Assembly: GCF_002099425.1 (NCBI RefSeq) | Contig: NW_018344253.1 | Coordinates: forward strand, 2,232,001 to 2,296,000 | Length of the DNA stretch: 64,000 nucleotides | Origin: Phascolarctos cinereus | Taxonomy: Eukaryota; Chordata; Mammalia; Diprotodontia; Phascolarctidae | Direction of reading: 5' to 3' | In this document: positions 53,168 through 63,299 of the stretch, in pieces | How the letters are laid out: each line of letters starts with the position of its first letter | How positions within the stretch are numbered: position 1 is the stretch's first letter | Notes under the pieces: generated by a model | What the model saw: the letters and a program-made list of their open reading frames with translations, nothing else | Databases searched by the model: none | What the model was told of the DNA's origin: nothing | Made by a program: the position numbers and the translations under genes

Positions 53168-53400
53168 GGGAGAGAATGAGGAAACTAATGCCTAAAGAAG
53201 TGACTTGGCCAAAGTCATAGAGGTGGTATCAGAGGCAGAATTTGAACCCTGGTCCTCACGAATTGACCATGTAACGAGGGCACTCCAAATATTATTGTTT
53301 TTATTTTTCAGATAAAGAGACAGGTTCAGACAGGTTATATTATGTTCCCATGGTTACCTAGGTATTAAGTGTTAGGGGCAGGAATCAAGCACAGGGTTTT
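53168..53400 (-). mobile_element. Two MIR fragments (inverted)
   Basis: 'gaatgaggaaactaatgcct', 'cagaatttgaaccctggtcc', then 'ataaagagacaggttcagac'. Confidence 0.65.
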
Positions 53401-53453
53401 TTTTATACCTCACCACCTCTGTAATTTAATTCAACATGACATGTGGCATAGGG

Positions 53454-53552
53454 ACATCTAGATGGTTCAGTGGATAGAGCAATGGGCCTGGCATCAGGAA
53501 GACCTGAGTTCAAATCCAGCCTCAGACACTTACTAGCTTGTGCGACCTAGGA
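53454..53552 (+). mobile_element. SINE head, truncated by the next SINE
   Basis: 'catctagatggttcagtgga', gagttcaaatc, 'cagacacttactagcttgtg', then it stops at gacctagg. Confidence 0.88.
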
Positions 53553-53788
53553 GGCAATCAAGTTGCTCAGTGGATAGAGCTCTGGGCTTTGAATCAGGAA
53601 GATATGAGTTCAAATCTGGCCTCAGACACTTACCAGCTATGTGGCCCTGGGCAAGTCACTTAACCTCTGTTTGCCTTAATGCACTGGAGAAGGAAATGGC
53701 AAACCACCCCAGTATCTTTGCCAAGAAAACTCCATAGAGAGTTGGTCTACGGGGTCATGAAGAATCAGACACAACTAAACAACAACAT
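53553..53788 (+). mobile_element. tRNA-headed SINE with RTE tail
   Basis: 'aggcaatcaagttgctcagt', gagttcaaatc, 'gtggccctgggcaagtcact', tail 'tttgccaagaaaactccata' and end acaactaaacaacaac. Confidence 0.9.
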
Positions 53789-53914
53789 GACATGTGAACT
53801 GCTGTGTTGGCTGCTGGGTGCGTGAAATTTTAAAATGACATAGTCCTCGCCCTTTTGCAACTAAAATTCCATACAGGGTTGGGGGCTAAGACATGTACAT
53901 TTCAATACTTTTGT

Positions 53915-54288
53915 GATCTGTGATCCATGTAGCCACTCCCTGTGGTGATACACATTGCCACCCATCCATGCCTTCTCTTCGTGTTTGACTCTTGTCCATA
54001 TCCCACCATGAGTCCTTCACAAGGGGGTTGACCCAACACTCTGGGAGCCTTCCTCTAGATCCCTTGACATTTCATGGATGTCAGTGGAGCAGGTCTGAGT
54101 TATCCTTCACTTTTGACCTGTGACAGCCCATACATGTCTCTGATGCTATTGTTTCTGCCACATCTCTGGTGGTAATGTGTCCAACCTGCTCATGTTGCCT
54201 CTGTGCTTCTCTATTGCCTTCTAGCTAACCCTAGAGTTGAATTCTTAGGATGTTGTGGTATCCATACAGTCACTGGAAAAGTATTATT
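53915..54288 (-). mobile_element. RTE-type LINE 3' fragment (inverted)
   Basis: Shares word order with 12.4-12.7 kb: 'gagccttcctctagatccct', 'gtcagtggagcaggtctgag' and 'gtctctgatgctattgtttc'. Diverged. Confidence 0.68.
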
Positions 54289-54289
54289 T

Positions 54290-54860
54290 AAAAGATGGCT
54301 TTTCCCTTTCCCAATGTGGCCAGAGGATATGAATAAACTGTTCTCCAAAGGACTGCTTACAATGAACAATCATATAAAAAATGCTTCCACTCACTAATAA
54401 TAAGAGAAATGCAACTCAAAACAACCCCGAGGTTTCACCCTATACTAAGCCCATTGGCACAGGGGACAAAGGGTGCAAATAGTTATTTTTGGAGGAGTTG
54501 TAGAAAAATGGACACCCTAATGCATTGTTGGTGGACCTTTGAACTGATCCAACCATTCTCAAAAGCAATTTGGAATTAAGCAAAGAAAATGACTAAATAC
54601 CTCTAACCTGTGATTCAGGAATTGTACTGCTAGGTACCTAACTAAAGAGATGTCAACAAGAAAACAAAGACTCTGTTTGCATCAAAATAGCTACAGCGGC
54701 ACTATCTGTAGCAGGAAAAGATTGGAAATAGTAGATGCCCATGGATTGGGGAACAGCTAAACAAACTGTAGTATGTGAATGGAATAGTATTCCATTCCTG
54801 TGCTACAAGAAATAACGAAGATGATGAATATGGAGAAGATTACAAGATTTATGTGAACTT
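54290..54860 (+). mobile_element. L1 ORF2 C-terminal fragment (part 1)
   Basis: 'gaggatatgaataaactgtt', 'taagagaaatgcaactcaaa', 'ctaatgcattgttggtggac', 'aactgatccaaccattctca', 'cccatggattggggaacagc' and 'tgctacaagaaataacgaag'. Confidence 0.88.
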
Positions 54861-55282
54861 CCTTGACCTCTTTCTTACTTATTTTTTGGTTAGATTTATC
54901 TAGTTCTGAGAGGGGAAGATTAAAAGCCCCCCACTATTATACTACTGCTGTCTATCTCCACCTGTAAATCATTTAACTTTTCTTTTAAAAATTTAGATGC
55001 TATAGCTTTGGTGAGTATAGGTTCAACATTGGTATTGCTTCATTGTCTATCAAAATGTAGTTACCCTGTTTATTTATTAATTAATATTTATAATTTATAA
55101 TGCAATTTATATATTTTATATTGTTATATATGAATATATAATTTATAAATTTAATATTTATTAGTTAAATCTATTTTAGCCATAACTTTGTCTGAGATCA
55201 TAATTGCTAACTCTGCCTTTTTTGCATCAGCTGAAGCATAGTAAATTCTACTCCAATCCTTCATTTTAATTCTGATTAAATG
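54861..55282 (-). mobile_element. Inverted L1 endonuclease-region piece inside L1
   Basis: The reverse complement runs L1 ORF2 endonuclease sequence: 'agtagaatttactatgcttc', 'tgatctcagacaaagttatg' and 'ctcagaactagataaatcta', as in the sense copy at 48.5-48.87 kb. An ATTTA-rich expansion lies at 55065-55160. Flanked by atgtgaact / atgagaact. Confidence 0.8.
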
Positions 55283-55350
55283 AGAACTGATGCAAAATGA
55301 AATAAATAAAACCAGGAAAACAATATACACATATACGTAACAACTGAAAC
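55283..55350 (+). mobile_element. L1 ORF2 C-terminal fragment (part 2)
   Basis: 'aactgatgcaaaatgaaata' and 'aaaccaggaaaacaatatac' continue part 1 exactly where it was broken. Confidence 0.82.
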
Positions 55351-55354
55351 AACA

Positions 55355-55487
55355 GCAACAACACTTCAAGATTTACAAAGTGATAATTATATATAATTAT
55401 ATTATATATAATATTGACCATATCGAATATAATGTATATAACATATGTATTCTATGTAACATCATATAGAACATAAACCATATAACA

Positions 55488-55529
<42 letters not shown>

Positions 55530-55690
55530 TTCATTTGATCTTCACCTTGTGAGAAAGGTGCTCCATTTACAGATTTGGAAATTGAGGCAAACAGGTTAAA
55601 TGATTTGGCCAAGATCATGCAGCCCGTAAGTATCTGAAGTAGAATTCAAACACAGGTCTTGACTTCTAACTCCAGCACTCTAACAATGTA
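55355..55690 (-). mobile_element. MIR-type SINE (inverted) with internal microsatellites
   Basis: 'acacttcaagatttacaaag' on the left, 'ttcatttgatcttcaccttg' and 'ttggaaattgaggcaaacag' on the right. TATA and GT runs (55490-55524) separate them. Confidence 0.72.
55490..55524 (+). repeat. (GT)n microsatellite
   Basis: About 17 GT units after a (TATA)-rich stretch. Confidence 0.97.
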
Positions 55691-55990
55691 AATAGAAAGA
55701 ATAACAATAAAATCATTAAGGTGGAATACTAAGAAACAATGACAAACAAGCTTGGTCCCAAAAAAGAGATGAGAAGACACGTTCTCCAGTTTCTTGGCAG
55801 AGGTGAGAGACTATGAGTTTCGAACACTACATAACAAAGTCAGACTTTTTCTAGATGTTTTTGCTGAACCTATCAATTCGTTACTATAAGGGATGGCTCG
55901 TTGGGAGGCGTTCAGGGAAGAATGTAGTGGGTAATGTAAGTGATGTAAAAACAATGGATATCAGTTTTCAAATTTTTTAAAGAATCTGTT
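55690..55990 (+). mobile_element. Family B dispersed repeat, 3' end
   Basis: 'gtcccaaaaaagagatgaga' near the start, 'ataagggatggctcgttggg' and 'gtgatgtaaaaacaatggat' at the end. Parallels 59520-59760. Class unknown. Confidence 0.55.
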
Positions 55991-56024
55991 TTTGTTTCAG
56001 GGAGAAGAGTATGTGAATGGGATT

Positions 56025-56830
56025 AATATGAAATAAGGCTGGGGATGCATGCAGGGGCTAAATTATGGATGACTTTAAATGCCAGCTTGTATTTTATCCC
56101 AGAGGCTACAGGGAACCACTGAGAGCTTTTGAAAAAGGCAATGACAAGTTAGACCTCTGCCTTAGAAAGATGATCTTGGGGCAGCTAGGTGGTGCGGTGG
56201 ATAGAGCACCGGCCCTGGATTCAGAAGGACCTGAGTTCAAATCCGGCCTCAGACATATAACACTAGCTGTGTGACCCTGGGGCAAGTCACTGAACCCCAT
56301 TGGCTAGCCCAAAAACAAAACAAAACCAAAAAAAGATGATCTTGTTAGCTGTGCAGAGGCTGAGTTAGGGAAGGAAGAGTCTATAGTTGGGAAGGATGGT
56401 TAAGAGGCTATTTGGCTAGAGGTGAAGAAGGAATGAGGGCCATCTGAGTGGAGAAAAGGGGATGGATACAAGAGATGATAGGGAAGAAGGATGAATGGGG
56501 GTTGGAGGAGAGGAGAGGGAACAGTCAGAGATGACTCCAAGGTTTTATGCCTGGGTGGCTGAGAGGATGATAGTACCATCTGCCAAAATAGGGAATCTGG
56601 TAGGAAGACACAGGTTTTTCGGGAGTTGAAAAGTTCAGTTTGGGTCATGTTGAGTTGGAGGCGTCCATGGGACATTCAGGTGGAAGTGTCCAGGAAATAG
56701 ATGGAAATGTGGGACTTGAGTACAGAGGAGAGATTAGGGCTAAATATATAAATTTGATTGTAACCCCTCCCTGTAGAGAGGATCTAAGAAGACAGAGGGC
56801 CTTGGGGAAAAGGCCTGAATAAAGAGCTGG
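56025..56830 (+). mobile_element. Family A, long copy split by a SINE
   Basis: 'tggatgactttaaatgccag', 'gcaatgacaagttagacctc', then 'agatgactccaaggttttat', 'ggtcatgttgagttggaggc' and 'gagagattagggctaaatat'. About 650 bp without the SINE. No coding capacity seen. Confidence 0.75.
56179..56331 (+). mobile_element. Short A-tailed tRNA SINE, very young
   Basis: Intact head 'gggcagctaggtggtgcggt', B box, core and an (A)n(C) tail. Perfect 13-bp duplication aaagatgatcttg at 56166-56178 and 56332-56344. Confidence 0.95.
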
Positions 56831-56929
56831 CTTCTGAAGGCTAAGAGGAGAAGCAGAGGGTGGGTCTGGTATTCCCTGATCACTCTTTATGAATCAACAG
56901 TAGTTTGATGATACTTTCCACTTCCTGGC

Positions 56930-57355
56930 ACAATAATAAGGACAGATTACATTTCTAGTGCTTTCCAGTTTGCAAATCACCTGATGTGTTACAACCATAG
57001 GAAATGGGTAGTACAAGTAACATTATTCCCATTTTACAGATGAGGAAACTGAGGATCAAAGAGGTAAACTGGCTTGTCTTTTAGTAGGTGGCACGATGGA
57101 CAGACCTGGAGTCTAGAAGACCTGAGTTCAAATCTAGCCTTAAATATTCACTAGCTGTGTGACCCACGGCAAATCATTTGATCTCTGTCTGTCTCAGTGT
57201 CCTCATCCACAAAATTGAGATGCTAATAGTACCTACCTCCTAGGGTGGTTGTGAGGATCAAATAAAATAATTTTTGTAAAACTCTTTGTAAACTTAAAAC
57301 TCTATAAGAATCATTATCATTTATATTTCAGAACCAGGATTCAAACCCAGGTCTC
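56930..57355 (-). mobile_element. MIR-type SINE (inverted) split by another SINE
   Basis: Left: 'gtgctttccagtttgcaaat' and 'tttacagatgaggaaactga'. Right: 'gaaccaggattcaaacccag'. The insertion occupies 57068-57318. Confidence 0.75.
57068..57318 (+). mobile_element. MIR/Ther-type SINE, nested
   Basis: 'agtaggtggcacgatggaca', gagttcaaatc, 'tgtgtgacccacggcaaatc' and 3' end 'ctacctcctagggtggttgt'. Confidence 0.8.
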
Positions 57356-57364
57356 CTGACTTCA

Positions 57365-58060
57365 AGTCAAATCAAATATGATCAACCTGGGTTTATTAAA
57401 TGCCTGCTATGTACCAGGTACTTGTTAGGTAATTGGGATGCAAAGATAAAACAGCCCCTGCCCTCAAAGAGCTTACATTCCATGGGGGGGGTGGAGGGGG
57501 GAGGGAGAGGGTAGGATACAACATTTACACAGAATGCAAGAGAAGTGGATGGTTATGTGGAGGCGAGTACACTAGCAATGAGGGGAAGTGGGCAGTCACC
57601 TCTTGTGGGAGGTGACATGAGCTGAGCTTGGAAGGAAGCTAGTGCGGAGTTACAGAGCACTCCAGTCAAGGAGGCCAGAGATGGAACACACAGGCTGACA
57701 GGCCAGTTTGCCTGGACCAGAGAGTCCAGGAGACAGTGTGATACGAAATCAATTTAGAAAGATAGGCTAGAGGGGCGGCTAGGTGGAGCAGTGGGTTGAG
57801 CACTAGCCCTGGAGTCACTCAGACCTGAGTTCAAATTCGGCCTCAAGGCACTAGCTGTGTAACCTTAGGCAAGCCACTTAACCCAGACTGCCTCCAAAAA
57901 AAAAAAAAAAGAGAAGAAAGATAGATTAGAGCCTGACTACAAAGGGTTTCAGATGCCAAACAGAGAAGTTCGTATCCTATCTCAGGGACAATAGTGAACC
58001 ATTGACATTTCTTGAACAGAAGAGGGATACAGTGAGATCTGTGCTTTAGGAATATCAGTT
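57365..58060 (+). mobile_element. Family A split by a SINE
   Basis: 'gtttattaaatgcctgctat', 'ctgccctcaaagagcttaca', 'cagtttgcctggaccagaga', then 'gactacaaagggtttcagat' and 'gaaccattgacatttcttga'. Contains a G run near 57484-57502. Confidence 0.75.
57772..57915 (+). mobile_element. Short A-tailed tRNA SINE
   Basis: 'ggggcggctaggtggagcag', gagttcaaatt, 'gtgtaaccttaggcaagcca' and an A15 tail. Target duplication gaaagataggctaga / gaaagatagattaga (13 of 15). Confidence 0.92.
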
Positions 58061-59515
58061 TTTCTATTTCTATCATTTTCATCTCTTCCACCCTCTTATG
58101 CTGCCCCCAAGATCTAAAAGTTGGGTAAGAAACACATCATATCCCCATTTTATGGTCAGGGAAAATGAGACACAAAGATTGTTCAAAATCTCACAGAGCG
58201 TCAAGAGTTAGAACTACTACAGATTTCCCGATCCCCCTCCTGCTATCCTCAGGATCTTCCCACAGGGTCACACAGCTTCTTTGTGACTTGTCAGGGCTCT
58301 GCTTCAAGACTATTGACTCTAGCGGCTTGACCTTTAGCCCTGTCTTGTACAAGTATCTCTGATAAGGAAACACAAATGTTTCCTCAGCATGAAGGAAACT
58401 TGGCTTTGCTGCCCATGGAACTTCAACCCCCAAACCAGGTTCAGGTCTCCTTGGTGCCCAAGCCTAGGTGCCAAGAGTAGAAATGTGTGCCAGCTTTATG
58501 ACAATATGTCCCTTCCCCATTACCCCTACTTTTGTGCTAAAATCAGAAATAGAAAAAAAAATTTTTTTAATTAAAAAAAATAAAATCAGAAATAGGCACA
58601 GAGAAAAAAAAGGAGAGGATTTCATCATTCTTTCCATGAATGGAGAATGGAGGAGGTTTGGAGAGCATCTGAGTCTGAGGAAAGAAGGCCTGAGATCAGT
58701 ATTCTGAGACTCTTCAAGAGAAGAGAAAAAGAAATAGAGAGTTATCCCTTCCACACTGAGATTTTCCCCATAACGATTTCAATGCATCGTGGGTTGGCAT
58801 AAGAAATTAAATGGAAATTTTGGGGGAGTTTTGCGGAAGCCACAGATGATATGCAAAGACACAGAAAAAGTTTAGAAACTCAGAAATGCGTAAAATATAT
58901 GTATAGCCTACGATCAAATATTTAACTTAAATTTTACAATAAGTTGCTGTAAACACCACATAAAAGAAAAAGAAAAAATTTAGACTTCTTCTCTGATACA
59001 AAGGGAAGGCCAAAAAAAAAATTTACACGCATTTTCCAGATCATGGGGATGGCATGCCTCTAACCCCCTCGATGTGAAGGGGTAACCGTACCTTCCTCCC
59101 TTCTTCAGAGAAGTGAGCAACGAAGGGATGTATATGCCCATAGACACGGCCCTTGGGCTCAAGCCAGGAACACTTGGGTAAGATTCTCATTGATAGAGAC
59201 TGCATGCTTTATCCCTTTGTGAGGGGCATAGCAGACATAAGAACTTGAGAAAAAAAGACCTTTTCTTCCTCCCTGCTTTGAGAGAGCATACGTATGGTCC
59301 TGGACTCTCTTTGGAGAAAAATCCAAAGGGAAAAAGGATAGACTCTGCAAGGTACATACATCGGGGAAATCTGCTTCCCTAGAGACTTTGGGGAATTTCC
59401 CCTTGGGTGACATCAAGGTCTCTGCGTCTGCAGCGAAATCCAGGAGAAACATTATTCACTATCACTCCAACAATGCTAATGGAAACATCCAAAGAGGATG
59501 CTGTGAGATGATGGT
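58060..59515. other. Unassigned block; MIR scrap near 58140
   Basis: Apart from a weak antisense MIR ('cattttatggtcagggaaaa') no family is recognised. The part from about 58780 to 59515 has the texture of an old interspersed element on the minus strand, including a 97-residue frame of unknown type, but no end repeats are confirmed. Confidence 0.35.
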
Positions 59516-59519
59516 AACC

Positions 59520-59765
59520 ACATATTGACCTAAAGAAGAGATAGGAGGCAGCACTCCCTCTTCCTCCTTTTTTGAAGATGTGTGGAATGCGGCCTATGAT
59601 GTAAGATCTTTGTGATGAATAGGTTCATTTTAACAAACTGGGGTTTTTTTCCTCTTTTTTGCTCCTATAAGAAATGACTCACTAGGAGTGGAAGGGGAGC
59701 ATATTGGGAAATGAAGGTCATGTAAAAACAAAAGATAGAAATTTTTTAAAAATTAATCAGATGGA
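59520..59765 (+). mobile_element. Family B dispersed repeat, 3' end
   Basis: 'gacctaaagaagagatagga', 'ctcctataagaaatgactca', 'gggaaatgaaggtcatgtaa' then aaacaaaagatagaaattt. Parallels 55690-55990. Confidence 0.55.
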
Positions 59766-59934
59766 AAGTGACAATGAACTAGGGACAGAATGAGGAACTA
59801 GGCTTATGGTGCCTTGGGTGGGGTTAAGGGTTAGACATAGAGAACTTCCAAGGGCCTGGGTGCATATCGTCAAGGTTGGGAAACCTCTAGGGACGTCAGT
59901 CAAGTCATTTCTCTCAGTCTCACTTTCCTCATTG

Positions 59935-60040
59935 GTCCAATCATGGGGTTGAACTAGAGCAGAGGTGCCATGGTTGGAAACCTAGCTCTGCCCCTTACTA
60001 CCTGCATGACCTTAACCATGGCACCTAACTCTTCTAGTCT
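59935..60040 (+). mobile_element. MIR fragment
   Basis: 'gttggaaacctagctctgcc' and 'ctacctgcatgaccttaacc'. Confidence 0.6.
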
Positions 60041-60082
60041 CCTTCTACTCTTTCCTGATGCCTCCCAATTAAATAACAGATG

Positions 60083-60365
60083 CAGCTAGGTGGTACAGTG
60101 GATAAAGCACTGGGATGAAGTCAGGAAGATCTGAGTTCAAATCTAGATTCAGGAACTTATAAGATGTGCGATCCCAGGCAAGCCTCAGTCTGCCTCAGAC
60201 CAGTTTCCTCCTCTATAAAATGGGGACATAATAGTATCTATACCCTAAGGTTGTTGTGAGGATCAAATGAGATAATATTTCTAAAGTACTCAGCACAGTG
60301 GCTGGCACATAGGTTCATCTCTGTTTGCCTCAGTTTCCTCACCTGTAAAATGGGGGTAATAAATG
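60083..60365 (+). mobile_element. MIR/Ther-type SINE plus a second 3' scrap
   Basis: 'gcagctaggtggtacagtgg', gagttcaaatc, 'tatctataccctaaggttgt' and 'agcacagtggctggcacata'. 60313-60365 repeats the 'gtttgcctcagtttcctcac' segment of a further copy. Confidence 0.8.
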
Positions 60366-60384
60366 CATGTTTCCATCCTTACCT

Positions 60385-60995
60385 CCTTCCTTCCAACACA
60401 TTGCTACGTGTAGGGTAGGTGCTGGGGATAAAGACACACAAAAAAGAGCAAGTGCCTGCCCTCAAGAAGCTTGCATTCTATTGGTGAGTGTAGCATGCAT
60501 ACCAATAAATGCACAAAGGAGGAAAATGAGAGATATGAGAACCTTAACAACTGTGGAGGGGAGGGAGAGTTTTATGGAAGAGCCAAGCTGAGCTGAGCTG
60601 ACCTCCACAGCTCCAGAGTTTTAAAGGAAGATCACAGAGCATAGATTTTTAAAGCTAGAAGGGCCTTGGAAGTCATCAAGTCCTTCCTCTTCATTTTACA
60701 AAAAAAGAAAATGGAGGTCAAGAGGTGGAGGCAAGAAAGGAGTGCCTTAGAGGCACCAGGAATGAGTGTGAATGAAGAGAGTTGGAACACGGGGCAAAAA
60801 GTCTACAAAACAACAACTGGCTATCCAGCATGGTTGGAGAGTGACCGTTCATGAAAGAGAAGAGAATGAAATGAGGTTGGAAATGTAGATGGAAGTGAGA
60901 TTAGGGAGGGCCTAAAATATCCCACTAAGGAGTCTATAGTTTTGCCTTTGAGCCATGGGGAGCCAGTGAAGTTTTCTGAGCAAGGGAATGGTGTG
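60385..60995 (+). mobile_element. Family A with MIR scrap
   Basis: 'tgccctcaagaagcttgcat', 'gggagccagtgaagttttct' and 'caagggaatggtgtggcctt'. An antisense MIR piece lies at about 60635-60720. Confidence 0.7.
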
Positions 60996-61059
60996 GCCTT
61001 AGGAATTTTTTGATGGTGATCATTTCAACATCTATGTGGGGGATCCCTATTAATATGTA

Positions 61060-61390
61060 ATCTTTCAAATCTTGATAGAATGTAAACTCTGGAGGGCATG
61101 CATAATTTCATTTTTGTCTTTGTATATTCCGTACCTAACACAGTGCCTTGCATACAGTAGGTGCAGAATAAATACTTGTTGATCTCTAGTAACATTTTTA
61201 TTAGACTCGTCCTATGCACTTATCATATTCTAACAGATATGACAGATATTAGCGAACATATCTTATTCTCCTACTATGGTTCTTGAAGACAAGGACTGTG
61301 TCCTCGGTTCACCTATATATGCCAAGCCCCTAGAATGTACCTTGTACACAGTAGGCTGTTCAACCAATCAACCAACCCACAAGCATTTAT
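61060..61390 (+). mobile_element. Two L2-type 3' termini
   Basis: First: 'tgtaaactctggagggcatg' to 'gcagaataaatacttgttga'. Second: 'gttcttgaagacaaggactg' to 'cacagtaggctgttcaacca'. Confidence 0.7.
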
Positions 61391-61411
61391 TAAGCACTTA
61401 CTGTTTGTTAG

Positions 61412-61665
61412 AGGCAGCTGGTGGCTCAGTGGATAGAGAACTGGGCCTGGAGTCAGGAAGATCTGAATTCAAATCCTGCCTCAGACACTTACCAGCTGTA
61501 TTACCCTAGGCAAGCCACTCAACCTCTGTTTGCCTCAGTCTCCTCAACTATAAAATGGAGATGATAACAGTACCTACCTCACCAGGTTGCTGAGAGGATC
61601 AAATGAGATATTTGTAAAAAGCACACTGAGCACAAAGCCTGGGAACTTAGTAGGTGCAATAAAAG
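61412..61665 (+). mobile_element. MIR/Ther-type SINE
   Basis: 'gaggcagctggtggctcagt', gaattcaaatc, 'ttaccctaggcaagccactc' and 3' end 'gaacttagtaggtgcaataa'. Confidence 0.85.
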
Positions 61666-61851
61666 TGTTTATTCCTTATATACTGGGAACTCTACCAAGT
61701 GCTGGGGTTACAAGACAAAAGTGAAACAGTCCCTGCCTTCAGGGAACTTATGTTTTAATGGGAGAGACAACACATACTTATACGAGTACACGCAGAATAT
61801 ATTTAAAATGAATTCACAGTAGTTTGGGGAGGGAATGCCCTAGAATTAGGA

Positions 61852-62108
61852 CAGTTAAGAGGCACAGTAGATAGAGGTGGACCTTGAGTCAGGAAAGCCT
61901 GAGTGCGAATCTGGCCTTAGATATTTACTAGCTTCGCAACCCTGGGCAAGTCATTTAGCCACTGTTTGCCTCAGTTTCCTCATCTGTAAAATGGGGATAA
62001 TCATAGCAGCTACCTTGCAGGGTTGTTGTGGGGGCCAAATGAGATCACATTTGTATAGTGCTCGACAGAGTAGGTGTTAAATTTGTTATTATTATTATCA
62101 TTATTACT
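61852..62108 (+). mobile_element. MIR/Ther-type SINE nested in family A
   Basis: 'gaggcacagtagatagaggt', 'aaccctgggcaagtcattta', 'atggggataatcatagcagc', and an (att)n end at 62083-62108. Confidence 0.82.
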
Positions 62109-62274
62109 GCTGGGGGACAGGAAAAGGCTTCCTGAGAAAGGTGGCTCTCTTACTAGGTCTAAAAGAAAACCAAGGGGAGGTAACACATTTCAGACATAGG
62201 GGACAGCCGCTGCATAGACAGAGATAGCTGATGGAGCATCATGTATATATGGGCGGGGGGGGGGTGGAGGAAAA

Positions 62275-62452
62275 GGAACTATTATCTCATCTGACCCTCA
62301 TAATAACCTTGCAAGGTACATGCTGTTATGATCTCAATTTTACAGTTGAGGAAATTGATGCAAATAGAGGTTAAGCGATTTGCCCAGGGTCACACAGATA
62401 GTTACAGTCTGAGGCTGAATTTAAACTCAGGCTTTTCTGACTCCAGGCTGGA
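62275..62452 (-). mobile_element. MIR-type SINE (inverted) nested in family A
   Basis: 'ctgaccctcataataacctt', 'gatttgcccagggtcacaca' and 'ggcttttctgactccaggct'. Preceded by a G run. Confidence 0.8.
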
Positions 62453-62579
62453 AAGACAGCTTGGGGCCTGGTTGTGAAGTGCTTTAAATGCTAGACAAAG
62501 AAGGTTATATTTGATACTAGAGGCAATAGAAAGCCACTGGAGCTTCTTGAGTGGGTATTTAGGGGAGGAATGGGGAGAG

Positions 62580-63295
62580 GCAACATGAAGAAATCTAAAA
62601 ATATTTATTTAATTGATATTAAACAAAAACATATATTTGTTGAAAATTATTGAATTACTGTGGAGTTGACATTGACGTGACATGTTGTCACATGATATAA
62701 TATATGATATAAAATGAAGATAGAAATTATGAAGTGTGATACAAATTAAGTTAATACTATATCATTGAGGCAGAGAGACGTACTAGATCATCTATTGGAC
62801 ATTGGTCTAACTTTGGATTGAGATAACCCACTCCCTCCCATTCATATGAATTCTCCTTTGGACGCCTAGATCTAATTCAGCCCCAGGGAATTATCCCCAC
62901 TTCTCCAGGGACAAGCGGTTGAGATCTCATTAACATTATGATTGTTCTGCTGTCCACAGACTGTCAACTCACTTAACATCATTCCCTGGACTCTCCATTC
63001 TGACCAACCTCACTTCCCATCCCCACCCCCCAACCCAGGGTCACTGTTAGAGCCAGAGATCCAAGGACAAAAGGCTGAGGGTGGATTGAAGAGGGTAATT
63101 ACCATGCCTCAGATCCAATGGAAGTAGGCGTCTTATTCTCAACCTTCACACCCACCCTCAACACCACCACCAGACCCTCCAATTCCAAGACTTACACTGG
63201 GAACAGAGACATTGTTCCCTTCCCTTCTTCACTTTCAAGTTCCTCCCACCCAAATTCCAAGCCTACCTCCTCCAGGACTTCCTTAATCAGATTAA
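62580..63295. other. AT-rich then unassigned spacer
   Basis: 62590-62770 is AT-rich with 'catgatataatatatgatat'. 62780-63295 is unique-looking, without a recognised repeat or exon. Confidence 0.35.
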
Positions 63296-63299
63296 TAGG

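Larger units (their letters stand above)
61672..62560 (+). mobile_element. Family A with two nested SINEs
   Basis: 'gaactctaccaagtgctggg', 'gtccctgccttcagggaact', 'ggaaaaggcttcctgagaaa', 'atagctgatggagcatcatg', then 'gtgctttaaatgctagacaa' and 'gaaagccactggagcttctt'. The copy that best shows the whole order of the family. Confidence 0.75.

Noticed and set aside
58780-59515. Possible long-terminal-repeat-type element on the minus strand
   Set aside because: The texture is suggestive but no termini, flanking duplication or family words could be confirmed.
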